A stretch of DNA of 64,000 nt from Clostridia bacterium. GTDB taxonomy: Bacteria > Bacillota > Clostridia > Lachnospirales > Lachnospiraceae. Under the pieces are notes generated by a model. It was not told the DNA's origin, searched no databases, and worked only from the letters and a program-made list of their open reading frames with translations. The position numbers and the translations under genes are program-made. The stretch spans positions 103,675-167,674 of the forward strand of contig CAJTDE010000009.1 in assembly GCA_910574835.1 (NCBI GenBank), written 5' to 3'. This document shows, piece after piece, positions 1-8,173 of this stretch (its first letter is position 1; every line of letters starts with the position of its first letter).

Positions 1-1
1 G

Positions 2-361
2 ATACAGCCGTGGGAGAAGAGTCTCTTAAAGGCGATTGAGAAGGCCATTCTCACCTCCGATATCGGTATCAATCCCACCAACGACGGTTCCATTATCCGT
101 CTGGTATTCCCGGAGCTTACGGAGGAGCGCAGAAAAGAACTGGTGAAGGATGTAAAGAAAAAAGGTGAGGCCGCTAAGGTGGCTGTCCGCAATATCCGCC
201 GGGATGCCAACGAGAATCTGAAGAAGATGAATAAGGCCGGGGAGATTTCCGAGGATGATCAGAAGGATCTGGAGACCAAGGTTCAAAAGATGACGGACAA
301 ATTCATTGCCGATATTGACAAGGCCGTGGATGAGAAGTCTAAGGAGATTCTGACCGTATAG
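2..361 (+). CDS. frr: Ribosome recycling factor, C-terminal part (5' end outside window)
   Basis: This is the last 119 residues of ribosome recycling factor, which with EF-G splits the post-termination ribosome in the cytoplasm. The reading frame is open from base 2 and begins inside the family's conserved part ([16 protein letters not shown]). It continues through the [15 protein letters not shown] segment and ends with the typical basic helical region and a final [14 protein letters not shown]. The full protein is about 185 residues, so roughly one third is missing because the window starts inside the gene. A terminator hairpin and a structured repeat separate it from uppS. The order frr-uppS-cdsA-dxr-rseP is the standard arrangement in Firmicutes, which supports the call. 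Confidence 0.96.
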   Translation: MQPWEKSLLKAIEKAILTSDIGINPTNDGSIIRLVFPELTEERRKELVKDVKKKGEAAKVAVRNIRRDANENLKKMNKAGEISEDDQKDLETKVQKMTDKFIADIDKAVDEKSKEILTV

Positions 362-382
362 AGCTTATGAGAGAAAGTGAAT

Positions 383-434
383 GGGGGGAGCTGTGGCAAA
401 AGAGGACATATACATTTTGTCACAGCCCCCTTTT
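383..434 (+). terminator. Rho-independent terminator after frr
   Basis: A G-rich arm (GGGGGGAGCTGTGGC, 383-397) pairs with GTCACAGCCCCC (419-430), which is followed by TTTT. It lies 21 bp after the frr stop codon. It would limit read-through into the isoprenoid/phospholipid genes, so uppS probably depends on partial read-through or on a promoter in the repeat element that follows. Confidence 0.75.
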
Positions 435-454
435 ATGCAGTAGCAAAATATTGT

Positions 455-577
455 GGACTTTACGGAACTGGAACAGTAAAGTCCGTCCGGTGCACAGAAG
501 GATTTACGAACACAGGCGTTTGTGGTCGGAAATCCTTCTGGATAGAGGTGCACCGGAGGGACTTTACGGAACTGAAA
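455..577 (+). repeat. Structured GGAACTGGAA repeat, unit 1 (upstream of uppS)
   Basis: This is one 104-bp unit of a family also found at 34324, 36211, 36317, 48741 and 48847. Seen directly: a first hairpin GGACTTTAC (455-463) / GTAAAGTCC (476-484) has GGAACTGGAACA as its loop. A long hairpin follows with arms CCGGTGCAC (487-495) / GTGCACCGG (548-556) and AGAAGGATTT (496-505) / AAATCCTTCT (530-539), then a second copy of GGGACTTTACGGAACTG (558-574). That last copy runs straight into the uppS ribosome binding site (AGGAG before ATG at 591). The central GTAAAGTCC could pair with either flanking ACTTTAC copy. It is the most diverged member of the family. The function is unknown. Confidence 0.8.
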
Positions 578-590
578 TAGGAGATAATGT

Positions 591-1301
591 ATGAAGATAC
601 CGCAGCACGTGGCAATTATTTTGGACGGCAACGGCCGCTGGGCAAAGTCAAAGGGAATGCCCCGGAACTACGGTCATGCCCAGGGAAGCAAAAATGTGGA
701 GACCATCTGCCGGGAAGCCTGGAACATGGGGATCAAATACCTGACCGTATACGCGTTTTCCACGGAAAACTGGAAGCGGCCCCAGGATGAAGTAGAGGCT
801 TTGATGAAGCTTCTGCGCAATTATATGAAGACCTGCTTAAAGACAGCGGAGAAGAATCATATGCGTGTCCGGGTGATTGGCGACAAGTCCGGTCTGGCGG
901 GGGATATCCGGGAGCGGATTGCACAGCTTGAGGAGGCTTCGAAAAATAATGACGGCCTGAATTTCCAGATTGCCATTAATTACGGAAGCAGGGACGAGAT
1001 GATCCGGGCCATGAAAAAAATGGCGGCGGACCAGGAAAGCGGCCGGTTAAAAGCAGAGGATATTTCGGAGGAAATCTTCACATCCTATCTGGATACGGCA
1101 GATATTCCGGACCCGGATCTTTTGATCCGAACCAGCGGAGAGCAGCGGCTTTCCAATTTTCTGTTATGGCAGCTTGCCTATTCGGAGTTTTATTTTGCAG
1201 ATGTTCACTGGCCGGATTTCACCAAGGAGGAGCTTGCAAAGGCCATTGAAGCTTACAATGGGCGTGACAGGCGCTACGGCGGAGTGAAGGAGGAAACGTA
1301 G
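591..1301 (+). CDS. uppS: Isoprenyl transferase (undecaprenyl diphosphate synthase)
   Basis: This cis-prenyltransferase condenses isopentenyl diphosphates on to farnesyl diphosphate to make undecaprenyl diphosphate, the lipid carrier for peptidoglycan and surface polysaccharides. The 236 residues match the family length. The signature LDGNGRWA (catalytic Asp at residue 12) is near the N-terminus. The YAFSTENWKRP segment and the C-terminal block LIRTSGEQRLSNFLLWQ, which binds Mg2+ and pyrophosphate, are all present. The ATG at 591 is preceded by AGGAG from the end of the structured repeat. The stop codon touches the cdsA start, so the two genes are probably translationally coupled. Confidence 0.96.
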   Translation: MKIPQHVAIILDGNGRWAKSKGMPRNYGHAQGSKNVETICREAWNMGIKYLTVYAFSTENWKRPQDEVEALMKLLRNYMKTCLKTAEKNHMRVRVIGDKSGLAGDIRERIAQLEEASKNNDGLNFQIAINYGSRDEMIRAMKKMAADQESGRLKAEDISEEIFTSYLDTADIPDPDLLIRTSGEQRLSNFLLWQLAYSEFYFADVHWPDFTKEELAKAIEAYNGRDRRYGGVKEET

Positions 1302-2126
1302 TTGAAAGCGTTTTTTACGAGACTGGCCAGTGGGATTGTGCTGTTGGCGGTTATTATTACAGCCGGAATTGTTGGCGGAGATTTTTTGCTTGGTCTGACG
1401 CTTCTGATCTCGGTGATTGGCTATGTGGAGTTTGCCCGCGTATTTGGGATAAGCCGGAATGTAATGGGAATCCTGGGTGTGATTGCCTCGGTTCTTTATG
1501 TGCTTCTGGTGCGAATGGGCGGCGAAGGAAACGGAGGAATCCTGATTCCTTTGGTTTGTCTGCCTCTTCTGGTGTTTGTATATCTGCTTGTGCTTATGGG
1601 AATTTATGTATTTACCTTTCCCAGATACCGGATAGAGGATGTGATGGCGGCCTTTTTCGGAGTGATTTATGTTCCGGCCATGCTGTCCTTCCTTTATCTT
1701 ACACGGATGACGGAGATTTTTACCGCCGGGATGTCTCTCTATTGGCTGATTTTTATTTGCTCCTGGGGCTGTGATACTTGTGCCTATGCGGTGGGAATAC
1801 TGATTGGAAAGCATAAGCTGGCTCCCGTGTTAAGCCCGAAAAAGTCCGTTGAGGGGGCAATAGGGGGAACTGTCGGAGCAGCTCTTTTAGGCTTTTTGTA
1901 CGGAAGCTTTTTTATGAGTGATAAGGCCGGAGTCTGTGCTTTGATTTGCGCCGTGGGAGCGGTGCTGTCACAGATTGGGGATCTGACGGCTTCCGCCATT
2001 AAGCGGAATCACGATATCAAAGATTACGGACATCTGATACCCGGCCACGGCGGGATTCTGGACCGGTTTGACAGCGTGATCTTTACGGCGCCGGTGATTT
2101 TTGTAATGGCTCTGCTAAGCATGTAG
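1302..2126 (+). CDS. cdsA: Phosphatidate cytidylyltransferase
   Basis: CdsA makes CDP-diacylglycerol from phosphatidic acid and CTP at the membrane, the entry point to phosphatidylglycerol and cardiolipin. The protein has 274 residues with about eight hydrophobic membrane segments. The family signature is complete near the C-terminus: SAIKRNHDIKDYGHLIPGHG followed by GILDRFDS (about residues 226-253). The start is a TTG directly after the uppS stop codon, with GGAGG about ten bases upstream inside uppS, so translation is probably coupled. The neighbours uppS and dxr place it in the envelope-precursor operon. Confidence 0.95.
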   Translation: MKAFFTRLASGIVLLAVIITAGIVGGDFLLGLTLLISVIGYVEFARVFGISRNVMGILGVIASVLYVLLVRMGGEGNGGILIPLVCLPLLVFVYLLVLMGIYVFTFPRYRIEDVMAAFFGVIYVPAMLSFLYLTRMTEIFTAGMSLYWLIFICSWGCDTCAYAVGILIGKHKLAPVLSPKKSVEGAIGGTVGAALLGFLYGSFFMSDKAGVCALICAVGAVLSQIGDLTASAIKRNHDIKDYGHLIPGHGGILDRFDSVIFTAPVIFVMALLSM

Positions 2127-2196
2127 AGATAAAAAATGACAATTCGATGCTTTGATGCAAAAGAAAAAATGCATCCGGAAAGGATATAAATAGAAG

Positions 2197-3339
2197 ATGA
2201 AAAAGATTGCAATACTGGGCTCTACCGGTTCCATCGGAACACAAACTCTGGAGGTTGCCCGGGAAAACGGGGATCTTGAAATCGTATCCCTGGCGGCAGG
2301 CTTCAATGTGGAAAAACTGGAGGAACAGATCCGGGAGTTTCACCCAAAGCTTGCGGCCGTATGGAGCGAGGAGAGCGCGTCGGATCTGCGGGCAAGGGTC
2401 CGGGATCTGGATGTTAAGGTGGTTTCCGGCATGGAGGGACTTGTGGAGGTCTGCACCTGTCCGGAGGCGGAAATTGTGGTTACGGCCATTGTGGGAATGA
2501 TCGGGATTATCCCTACCGTCGAGGCTATGAAGGCGGGAAAGGATATTGCTCTGGCAAATAAGGAAACTTTGGTGACTGCCGGGCATATGATTATACCATT
2601 GGCGGAGGAAAAGGGCGTGCGTCTGCTTCCGGTGGACAGCGAGCACAGCGCTATTTTCCAGTGCCTTCAGGGGGAGAATCGGGGGCAGCTTAAGAAGATT
2701 CTCCTTACGGCGTCCGGCGGGCCGTTCCGCGGGAAAAAGCGGGAGGAGCTTCGGAACATTCAGGTGGAGGACGCCCTGCGGCATCCCAACTGGGCTATGG
2801 GGCGGAAGATTACCATTGATTCCTCAACTCTGGTAAATAAGGGGCTGGAGATGATGGAAGCGAAGTGGCTGTTCGGGGTGGAACCCGGTGATATTCAGAT
2901 TGTGGTTCAGCCTAAGAGTATTATCCATTCTATGGTGGAGTTTGTGGACGGGGCGGTGATGGCACAGCTTGGGACGCCGGATATGAAGCTGCCCATTCAG
3001 TATGCTCTTTATTATCCGGAGCGCCGTTATCTGCCCGGAGAGCGTCTTGATTTTTGGAAATTGACGGAGATTACCTTTGAGAAGCCGGATATGGAGACAT
3101 TTTCAGGCTTAAGGCTTGCCTTTGACGCGGCGGCGGCCGGAGGATCTATGCCTACGGTGTACAATGCGGCCAATGAGAGGGCGGTGAGTAAGTTCCTTAA
3201 TAGGAAGATTGCTTATCTTGAGATACCTGAGATTATTGAGGCCAGTATGGAGGCTCATAAGGTGACGGCAAATCCTTCGGTGGAGCAGATTCTGGAGACG
3301 GAGCAGGCGGTTTACGAATTTATTGAAAGCAGGTGGTAG
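2197..3339 (+). CDS. dxr: 1-deoxy-D-xylulose 5-phosphate reductoisomerase
   Basis: Dxr converts DXP to methylerythritol phosphate with NADPH, the committed step of the MEP isoprenoid pathway that feeds uppS two genes upstream. The 380 residues fit the family. The NADPH-binding loop ILGSTGSIGTQTL is at residues 6-18. LANKETLVTAG, the metal-site region VDSEHSAIFQCL, the flexible lid around GGPFRG and the HPNWAMGRKITIDSSTL block all follow in the expected order. The ATG has AAGGATATAAATAGAAG upstream, a modest ribosome binding site. The gene ends two bases before the rseP start. Confidence 0.96.
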   Translation: MKKIAILGSTGSIGTQTLEVARENGDLEIVSLAAGFNVEKLEEQIREFHPKLAAVWSEESASDLRARVRDLDVKVVSGMEGLVEVCTCPEAEIVVTAIVGMIGIIPTVEAMKAGKDIALANKETLVTAGHMIIPLAEEKGVRLLPVDSEHSAIFQCLQGENRGQLKKILLTASGGPFRGKKREELRNIQVEDALRHPNWAMGRKITIDSSTLVNKGLEMMEAKWLFGVEPGDIQIVVQPKSIIHSMVEFVDGAVMAQLGTPDMKLPIQYALYYPERRYLPGERLDFWKLTEITFEKPDMETFSGLRLAFDAAAAGGSMPTVYNAANERAVSKFLNRKIAYLEIPEIIEASMEAHKVTANPSVEQILETEQAVYEFIESRW

Positions 3340-3340
3340 G

Positions 3341-4381
3341 TTGAGAATCTTACTGGCACTTATTATATTTAGCTTGATTATTGTGATTCATGAGTTGGGA
3401 CATTTTCTTCTGGCAAAGCGGGGAGGCATTCGGGTAAATGAATTTTCCCTTGGAATGGGGCCCAGAATTTTGAGTAAGCAGATAGGGGAGACACGTTATT
3501 CTCTGAAGCTTCTGCCCTTTGGCGGTTCCTGTATGATGGAGGGGGAGGATGGGACGGAGTGTGCACTGATTCCGGAGGATTCTTTTGCGGCTAAGTCCGT
3601 GTGGACGCGGATTTCCGTGGTGGCGGCCGGACCGGTTTTCAACTTTATTCTGGCTTTTATTTTGTCTCTGATTGTAATTGGGAGTATTGGGTATGACGCG
3701 CCGGTGGTGGTGGCTCTGACGGAAGATTTTCCGGCGGAAGAGGCCGGGATGCAGCCGGGGGATCGGATTGTGAAGATGAACGATACCCGGATTCATGTTT
3801 ACCGTGAGGTGAATATGTATGTGCAGATGAACCAGGGGAAGACGGTGGAGCTGACCTATGAGCGGAATGGGGAGCGGTATACGGTGACCCTGGAGCCGAA
3901 GCAGGCGGAGAACGGGATGTATTATCTGGGGCTTCGGGGGTCCGGGGTTCGGATGAAAGGGAATATACTTAAGACCATTGGGTATAGCGCTTATGAGGTG
4001 AAGTATTGGATTTCTACGACGATTAAGAGTCTGGGGATGCTTTTTGGCGGCCGCGTGGGTGCGGATGATATTTCCGGGCCGGTGGGGATTGTGAATGCCA
4101 TTGGGGATACTTATGAGAGCAGCAGGGAGGACGGGGTTTTTTATGTCTGGCTGAATATGCTGTATATCTCCATTCTTTTGACGGCGAATCTTGGGGTGAT
4201 GAATCTGTTGCCTTTGCCGGCGCTGGATGGGGGAAGGCTTGTCTTTCTGATTCTGGAGGCGGTTCGGGGGAAAGGGATCGATCCGGAGAAGGAGGGGATG
4301 GTACATTTTGTGGGGCTGATGGTGCTGATGGCGCTGATGGTTTTTGTGATGTTTAATGATTTTCGGAATATATTGATGTAG
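3341..4381 (+). CDS. rseP: RIP site-2 metalloprotease RseP
   Basis: This membrane zinc protease of the RseP/RasP family cleaves single-pass membrane substrates such as anti-sigma factors and signal-peptide remnants. The zinc motif HELGH is at residues 17-21 inside the first transmembrane helix. A second helix follows GPVFNFILAFI, a PDZ domain covers about residues 115-200 (FPAEEAGMQPGDRIV), and the second half of the active site NLLPLPALDGGRL is near the C-terminus. I place the start at TTG 3341, directly after the dxr stop, because AGGTGGTAGG sits just in front. An in-frame TTG at 3323 would add six residues but has no better site. It ends the operon; a very long hairpin follows. Confidence 0.94.
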   Translation: MRILLALIIFSLIIVIHELGHFLLAKRGGIRVNEFSLGMGPRILSKQIGETRYSLKLLPFGGSCMMEGEDGTECALIPEDSFAAKSVWTRISVVAAGPVFNFILAFILSLIVIGSIGYDAPVVVALTEDFPAEEAGMQPGDRIVKMNDTRIHVYREVNMYVQMNQGKTVELTYERNGERYTVTLEPKQAENGMYYLGLRGSGVRMKGNILKTIGYSAYEVKYWISTTIKSLGMLFGGRVGADDISGPVGIVNAIGDTYESSREDGVFYVWLNMLYISILLTANLGVMNLLPLPALDGGRLVFLILEAVRGKGIDPEKEGMVHFVGLMVLMALMVFVMFNDFRNILM

Positions 4382-4388
4382 GACGGAC

Positions 4389-4494
4389 GGGAGAGCCGGA
4401 AAATAAGCCGGGAGGCTTTTCCATATCCTGTGTTCGCGCGGTTCTCGTACACAGGATATCGGAAAAGTCTTCCGGCTTATTTTCCGGCTCTCCC
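4389..4494 (+). repeat. Long near-perfect hairpin with TTTTCCATATC core, copy A
   Basis: Arms of about 45 nt (4389-4433 and 4449-4494) are complementary almost throughout: GGGAGAGCCGGAAAATAAGC pairs with GCTTATTTTCCGGCTCTCCC. They close on a short loop containing TTCGCGCGGTTCTCG. The centre (GCTTTTCCATATCCTGTG on the left, GATATCGGAAAAG on the right) is shared with the larger hairpin at 6588-6825 and, more loosely, with 51121-51264 on the other strand. It lies between the ends of rseP (+) and merR (-), so it could act as a two-way terminator, although no strong T-tract follows. The length and shared core suggest a repeat family rather than a simple terminator. Confidence 0.75.
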
Positions 4495-4598
4495 TGACTT
4501 TGGGGGCGTGTAGATGAAGGGGCGGGGTTGTTTTTGATGTTCGTTGAATTTGTGTGTGGGGATAAAGAGATAGGTTTATTTTTTTGTGTTTTTTGACT

Positions 4599-5093
4599 TT
4601 AAGGGTGGGGGCTGGGGGTGTTTGAAGGGGGTTGGGTGGTTTTGGTTGGGGTGTGCTGTAGTTTTTGTTGGATACTTTGAAAACGTTCGGGAATTTCTTC
4701 GGGGGGCATGCTGCTGTGGACGGCGCAGGTTCCGGCTTTTTGGGCGGTTTTGTAGTACCATTCTTTGTAATCGAGGATTTCTAGGGTTTCCTGGAGCTGG
4801 GTGATTTGGGTGAGGACTTGTTCGCGCTGGCGGCGGAACATGGAGAGGCGCTCGGGGATGGTGGCGTCGCCCTGGGCGCACCATTCCATGAATTGGCGGA
4901 TGTCTTTGATAGACATGCCGGTTTTTTTCAGACATTCTATGACGGAGAGGGATTCGAAGTCTTTGTCGCTGAACATACGGATGCCGCCGTTTGAGCGCTC
5001 CACGAATGGGAGAAGGCCCTCTTTGTCATAGTAACGTAGAGTGGAGGGCGGGATGTTTAGTTTTTTTGCGATTTCGCCTACGGTGTAGAACAT
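4599..5093 (-). CDS. MerR family transcriptional regulator
   Basis: This is a MerR-type DNA-distorting activator of 164 residues. The N-terminal winged helix reads FYTVGEIAKKLNIPPSTLRYY (split here: FYTVGEIAKKLN, then IPPSTLRYYDKEG), residues 2-25. It is followed by FSDKDFESLSVIECLKKTGM, SIKDIRQFMEW and a dimerisation coiled coil (RRQREQVLTQITQLQETLEIL). I chose the ATG at 5093 because GAGGT sits just upstream; the frame extends 25 codons further without a better start. The C-terminal tail is unusual, short and rich in Pro, Thr and Ser, with no obvious metal-binding cysteine cluster. It is divergent from the aldo/keto reductase at 5452. A 19-bp-spacer promoter with a perfect dyad lies between them and is its probable target. 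Confidence 0.9.
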   Translation of the reverse strand: MFYTVGEIAKKLNIPPSTLRYYDKEGLLPFVERSNGGIRMFSDKDFESLSVIECLKKTGMSIKDIRQFMEWCAQGDATIPERLSMFRRQREQVLTQITQLQETLEILDYKEWYYKTAQKAGTCAVHSSMPPEEIPERFQSIQQKLQHTPTKTTQPPSNTPSPHP

Positions 5094-5167
5094 GGGGATA
5101 CCTCGTTTGTGTTTCTTGTAATGTGTTTGGGAGTTTGTGCTGCTGTGTGTGTTAAAGATATTTTTCA

Positions 5168-5306
5168 TTACTGTTCACATACCGCTGTTCCGCGTGGTGT
5201 TTCCGCACATTTTGTGCGGAAATCCCGAGTTTTTCAGCGCGAAATCGCATCTTTTGCGGTTTCTGTGCATCGCGAAGCGTGTTACTGGTTATAGAGTGAA
5301 TAGTAA
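5168..5306. repeat. Structured intergenic element with TTACTGTTCAC / GTGAATAGTAA ends
   Basis: The outer ends TTACTGTTCAC (5168-5178) and GTGAATAGTAA (5296-5306) are inverted repeats with one G:T-type mismatch. Inside are two perfect small hairpins, TTTCCGCACATTTTGTGCGGAAA-like (arms TTTCCGCACA / TGTGCGGAAA) and CGCATCTTTTGCG, plus CGCGAAATCGC-like palindromic stretches. It is confined to the merR/aldo-keto reductase intergenic region, upstream of the merR start on its strand. It has no ORF, and only one full copy is seen here; an isolated GTGAACAG near 42303 resembles one end. It looks like a small non-autonomous repeat (MITE/REP-like). Confidence 0.55.
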
Positions 5307-5344
5307 CATTTTTTTGGCTTTTACACTGGCTTTTTTTATTTGTC

Positions 5345-5375
5345 TTGACTTAAAGTGAACTTTAAGTTGTATGAT
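5345..5375 (+). promoter_or_regulatory. MerR-type promoter with 19-bp spacer and perfect dyad operator
   Basis: The -35 TTGACT (5345-5350) and -10 TATGAT (5370-5375) are 19 bp apart, the elongated spacing typical of MerR-regulated promoters. The spacer carries a perfect 9-2-9 inverted repeat ACTTAAAGT-GA-ACTTTAAGT (5348-5367). It points to the aldo/keto reductase and is almost certainly the site bound by the divergent MerR protein at 4599-5093. Confidence 0.88.
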
Positions 5376-5451
5376 ATAGTTAAAGGTTTTGGATGCTTTG
5401 ATTATAACAAAGGATACAGCAAAAAGCAAATCTGAAAGGAGCAAATGAGAT

Positions 5452-6582
5452 ATGGTGTATAAGGATTTTCAAGGTGAAAAGCTGTCGGCTTTGGGGCTTG
5501 GATGTATGCGCTTGCCGGTGGTGGGCGGTGATGATGCCAGAATTGATGAGGCAGCGGCCAAGGAAATGGTAGATTATGCTATGGCCCAGGGAGTTAATTA
5601 TTATGATACGGCCTGGGGATACCATAGCGGTAATTCGGAGCTTGTGATAGGGAGGGCTTTGGCTTCTTATCCAAGGGAGAAGTATTATCTGGCTACGAAG
5701 TTTCCGGGGTATGACCTTTCCAATATGGATAAGGTGGAGGAGATTTTTGAGAAGCAGCTTGAAAAATGCGGTGTCGGATATTTTGATTTTTATCTGTTCC
5801 ACAATGTCTGTGAGATGAATATTGACGCTTATCTGGATAAAAAGTATGGAATTTTTGACTATCTCGTGGAGCAGAAGCGTAAAGGGCGTATCCGTCATCT
5901 GGGATTTTCCGCTCATGGAAGCGTGGAGGTGATGAGGCGCTTTTTGGAGGCTTATGGTTCAGAGATGGAGTTCTGTCAGATTCAGCTTAATTATCTGGAT
6001 TGGAATTTCCAGGATGCCAAGGGGAAGGCGGAGCTTTTGAAGGAGTGGAAGCTTCCTGTATGGGTGATGGAACCGCTGCGGGGCGGCCGGCTTGCCAAGC
6101 TTACCCAGGCTGAGGAGGAGAAGCTTCTGGCTCTGCGGCCGGATGAAAAGGTTCCGGCCTGGGCATTTCGATTTTTGCAGGCAATACCGGAGGTGACAAT
6201 GGTTCTTTCAGGGATGTCGAATTTTGAACAGCTTAAGGAGAATATACATACCTTTGAGACGGAGAAGCCTTTGGATGATACGGAGATGAAGACCCTTCTT
6301 TCGGCTGCCGACGGCCTTCTTGGAAGTACGCTGCCCTGTACGGCATGTCATTATTGTGTGAGTCTTTGTCCTCAGGGATTGGAGATTCCGAAGCTGATTG
6401 GGCTTTATAATGAGCATTGTTTTACGGGGGGAGGCTTTCTTGCGCCTATGGCGATCTCGATGGAGCCGGAGGAGAAACGGCCCGGTGCATGTGTGGGGTG
6501 CAAAAGCTGTGAAGCTGTCTGCCCGCAGGGAATTAAGATTTCGGAGGCTATGGCGGATTTTGCTGAGAGGCTGAAAGGGTAG
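5452..6582 (+). CDS. Aldo/keto reductase with C-terminal 2[4Fe-4S] ferredoxin domain
   Basis: This is a cytoplasmic NAD(P)H-type oxidoreductase of unknown substrate, 376 residues. The N-terminal TIM barrel begins with the AKR pattern LGLGCMRLPVV and has the catalytic Asp/Tyr region YYDTAWGYHSGNSE (about residues 45-58), then the Lys strand (YLATKFPG) and the His strand (FDFYLFHNV). The C-terminal ferredoxin-like part has two cysteine clusters, CTACHYCVSLCPQG and CVGCKSCEAVCPQG, for 4Fe-4S clusters. This AKR-ferredoxin architecture is common in clostridia. It is preceded by AAAGGAG and by the MerR-type promoter at 5345-5375, so expression is probably induced through the divergent MerR regulator. 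Confidence 0.93.
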   Translation: MVYKDFQGEKLSALGLGCMRLPVVGGDDARIDEAAAKEMVDYAMAQGVNYYDTAWGYHSGNSELVIGRALASYPREKYYLATKFPGYDLSNMDKVEEIFEKQLEKCGVGYFDFYLFHNVCEMNIDAYLDKKYGIFDYLVEQKRKGRIRHLGFSAHGSVEVMRRFLEAYGSEMEFCQIQLNYLDWNFQDAKGKAELLKEWKLPVWVMEPLRGGRLAKLTQAEEEKLLALRPDEKVPAWAFRFLQAIPEVTMVLSGMSNFEQLKENIHTFETEKPLDDTEMKTLLSAADGLLGSTLPCTACHYCVSLCPQGLEIPKLIGLYNEHCFTGGGFLAPMAISMEPEEKRPGACVGCKSCEAVCPQGIKISEAMADFAERLKG

Positions 6583-6587
6583 GGGGG

Positions 6588-6825
6588 AGCAGCAATTCCG
6601 GCGGTCGGCAGCGGGGCAGGCTTACAGGCTTTTCCATATCTGTGTTCGGACGGTTCACGTACACGCTGTCTGCTTCGGACGGACATTACCGTGAGAGTTT
6701 TGAGAAGATGTTTGTATTTTGGGTAATGTCCGTCCAAATCAGACAGCATGTTCGCGAACAGCCGGACACCTGATATCGGAAAAGCCTGTAAGCCTGCCCC
6801 GCTGCCGACCGCCGGAATTGCTGCT
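6588..6825 (+). repeat. Very long branched hairpin with TTTTCCATATC core, copy B
   Basis: This element fills most of the gene-free stretch 6583-6985. Outer arms of about 53 nt (6588-6640 and 6772-6825) are nearly perfect complements, for example AGCAGCAATTCCGGCGGTCG with CGACCGCCGGAATTGCTGCT. Inside are two more complementary pairs: GCTGTCTG (6665-6672) / CAGACAGC (6740-6747) and GGACGGACATTACC (6677-6690) / GGTAATGTCCGTCC (6722-6735). The segment CTTTTCCATATC-TGTGTTCG...CGGTTC-CGTACAC matches copy A at 4389-4494. Copy B therefore looks like copy A with an extra inner stem. No ORF is supported inside it. Confidence 0.75.
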
Positions 6826-6899
6826 TTGGATGGGCTATAAGTATTGGAAGAGGTTTAATATAAAAAAGATCTGGAAAAAAGGTCAATTTGAATCAGCAA

Positions 6900-6928
6900 T
6901 TTACTTTTAAGGGTTTTTGTGATACACT
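6900..6928 (+). promoter_or_regulatory. Candidate sigma-A promoter for ychF
   Basis: TTTACT (6900-6905) and TACACT (6923-6928) are separated by 17 bp, about 58 bp before the ychF start. Each box matches four of six consensus positions. The ribosome binding site AAAGGAGATG follows at about 6968. Confidence 0.5.
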
Positions 6929-6985
6929 CTATCGTGGTATTGAGATATTTGAGAAAATGATACTGCAAAGGAGATGTAAAGATAT

Positions 6986-8083
6986 ATGAAATTAGGAATC
7001 GTAGGGCTTCCCAATGTAGGAAAGAGTACCCTTTTTAATTCACTGACTAAGGCAGGAGCGGAATCTGCCAATTATCCTTTCTGTACGATTGATCCCAATG
7101 TGGGTGTGGTGGCGGTGCCGGATGAGCGGCTTGGCCTTTTGGCGGCGCTTTATGATTCGGCGAAGGTTACGCCGGCGGTTATTGAGTTTGTGGATATTGC
7201 GGGGCTGGTAAAGGGAGCGTCTAAGGGTGAGGGACTGGGCAATCAGTTTTTGGCGAATATCCGTGAGGTGGACGCCATTGTTCATGTGGTGCGCTGTTTT
7301 GAAGATTCCAATGTGGTTCATGTGGACGGCAGCATTGCTCCTCTGCGGGATATTGAGACGATTAATCTGGAGCTGATTTTCTCGGATATTGAGATTTTGG
7401 AGAGAAGGATTTCCAAGACGGTCCGCGGGGCGCGCAATGATAAAACGCTGGCTAAGGAGCTGGAGCTTTTGGAGCGCATCAAGGCGTGGCTGGAGGATGG
7501 GAAGATGGCGGCCGGCTTTGAGACGGAGGATGAGGACGAGCAGGAGTGGATGGCCGGTTATAATCTTCTGACTGCCAAGCCGGTGATCTTTGCGGCAAAT
7601 GTGGCGGAGGATGATTTGGCGGATGACGGGGCTTCTAATGAACATGTGCGGCAGGTTCGGAAGTTTGCGGCGGAATATGGAAATGAGGTCTTTGTAATCT
7701 GTGCTCAGATCGAACAGGAGATTGCGGAGCTGGATGAGGAAGAGAAGGTGATGTTCTTAGAGGATCTGGGACTTAAGGAATCCGGACTTGAGAAGCTTAT
7801 TTCGGCAAGCTATAGTCTTTTGGGACTGATCAGCTATCTTACGGCGGGAGAGACGGAGACCCGGGCCTGGACCATCAAAAAGGGGACGAAGGCGCCCCAG
7901 GCGGCAGGGAAGATTCATTCTGACTTTGAGCGGGGATTTATCCGGGCAGAGGTGGTGAATTATCAGGATCTTCTGGACTGCGGTTCTTATTCCGCGGCCA
8001 AGGAAAAGGGCCTTGTAGGACTGGAAGGCAAGGAGTATGTGGTGAAGGACGGGGATGTGATCCTCTTTCGGTTTAACGTATAA
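6986..8083 (+). CDS. ychF: Redox-regulated ATPase YchF
   Basis: YchF is an Obg-related P-loop protein that prefers ATP over GTP and associates with ribosomes. The 365 residues fit the family. G1 is GLPNVGKSTLFNSL (residues 7-20), the switch region is SANYPFCTIDPN, G3 is DIAGLVKGASKGEGLGNQF, and the altered G4 is FAANVAEDD in place of NKxD, the change known to favour ATP. A helical insertion and a C-terminal TGS domain (AWTIKKGTKAPQAAG ... VKDGDVILFRF) complete it. It is transcribed alone: a long hairpin and its own promoter precede it and a terminator follows. Confidence 0.96.
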   Translation: MKLGIVGLPNVGKSTLFNSLTKAGAESANYPFCTIDPNVGVVAVPDERLGLLAALYDSAKVTPAVIEFVDIAGLVKGASKGEGLGNQFLANIREVDAIVHVVRCFEDSNVVHVDGSIAPLRDIETINLELIFSDIEILERRISKTVRGARNDKTLAKELELLERIKAWLEDGKMAAGFETEDEDEQEWMAGYNLLTAKPVIFAANVAEDDLADDGASNEHVRQVRKFAAEYGNEVFVICAQIEQEIAELDEEEKVMFLEDLGLKESGLEKLISASYSLLGLISYLTAGETETRAWTIKKGTKAPQAAGKIHSDFERGFIRAEVVNYQDLLDCGSYSAAKEKGLVGLEGKEYVVKDGDVILFRFNV

Positions 8084-8096
8084 TCGTGCAATAAGA

Positions 8097-8129
8097 GAGC
8101 GGCGGAAAAGAATTTTCCGCCGCTCTTTT
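8097..8129 (+). terminator. Rho-independent terminator after ychF
   Basis: GAGCGGCGGAAAA (8097-8109) pairs perfectly with TTTTCCGCCGCTC (8113-8125), followed by TTTT. It lies 13 bp after the ychF stop. Confidence 0.85.
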
Positions 8130-8173
8130 GCATAGGCTGTAAACAGATAAATAAGCATTTGCGGAGGTGGCAA

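Noticed and set aside
3350..4306. Long antisense open frame opposite rseP
   Set aside because: It mirrors the codon pattern of a clear rseP gene, lacks a ribosome binding site and encodes a low-complexity Pro/His/Arg-rich product; a shadow frame.
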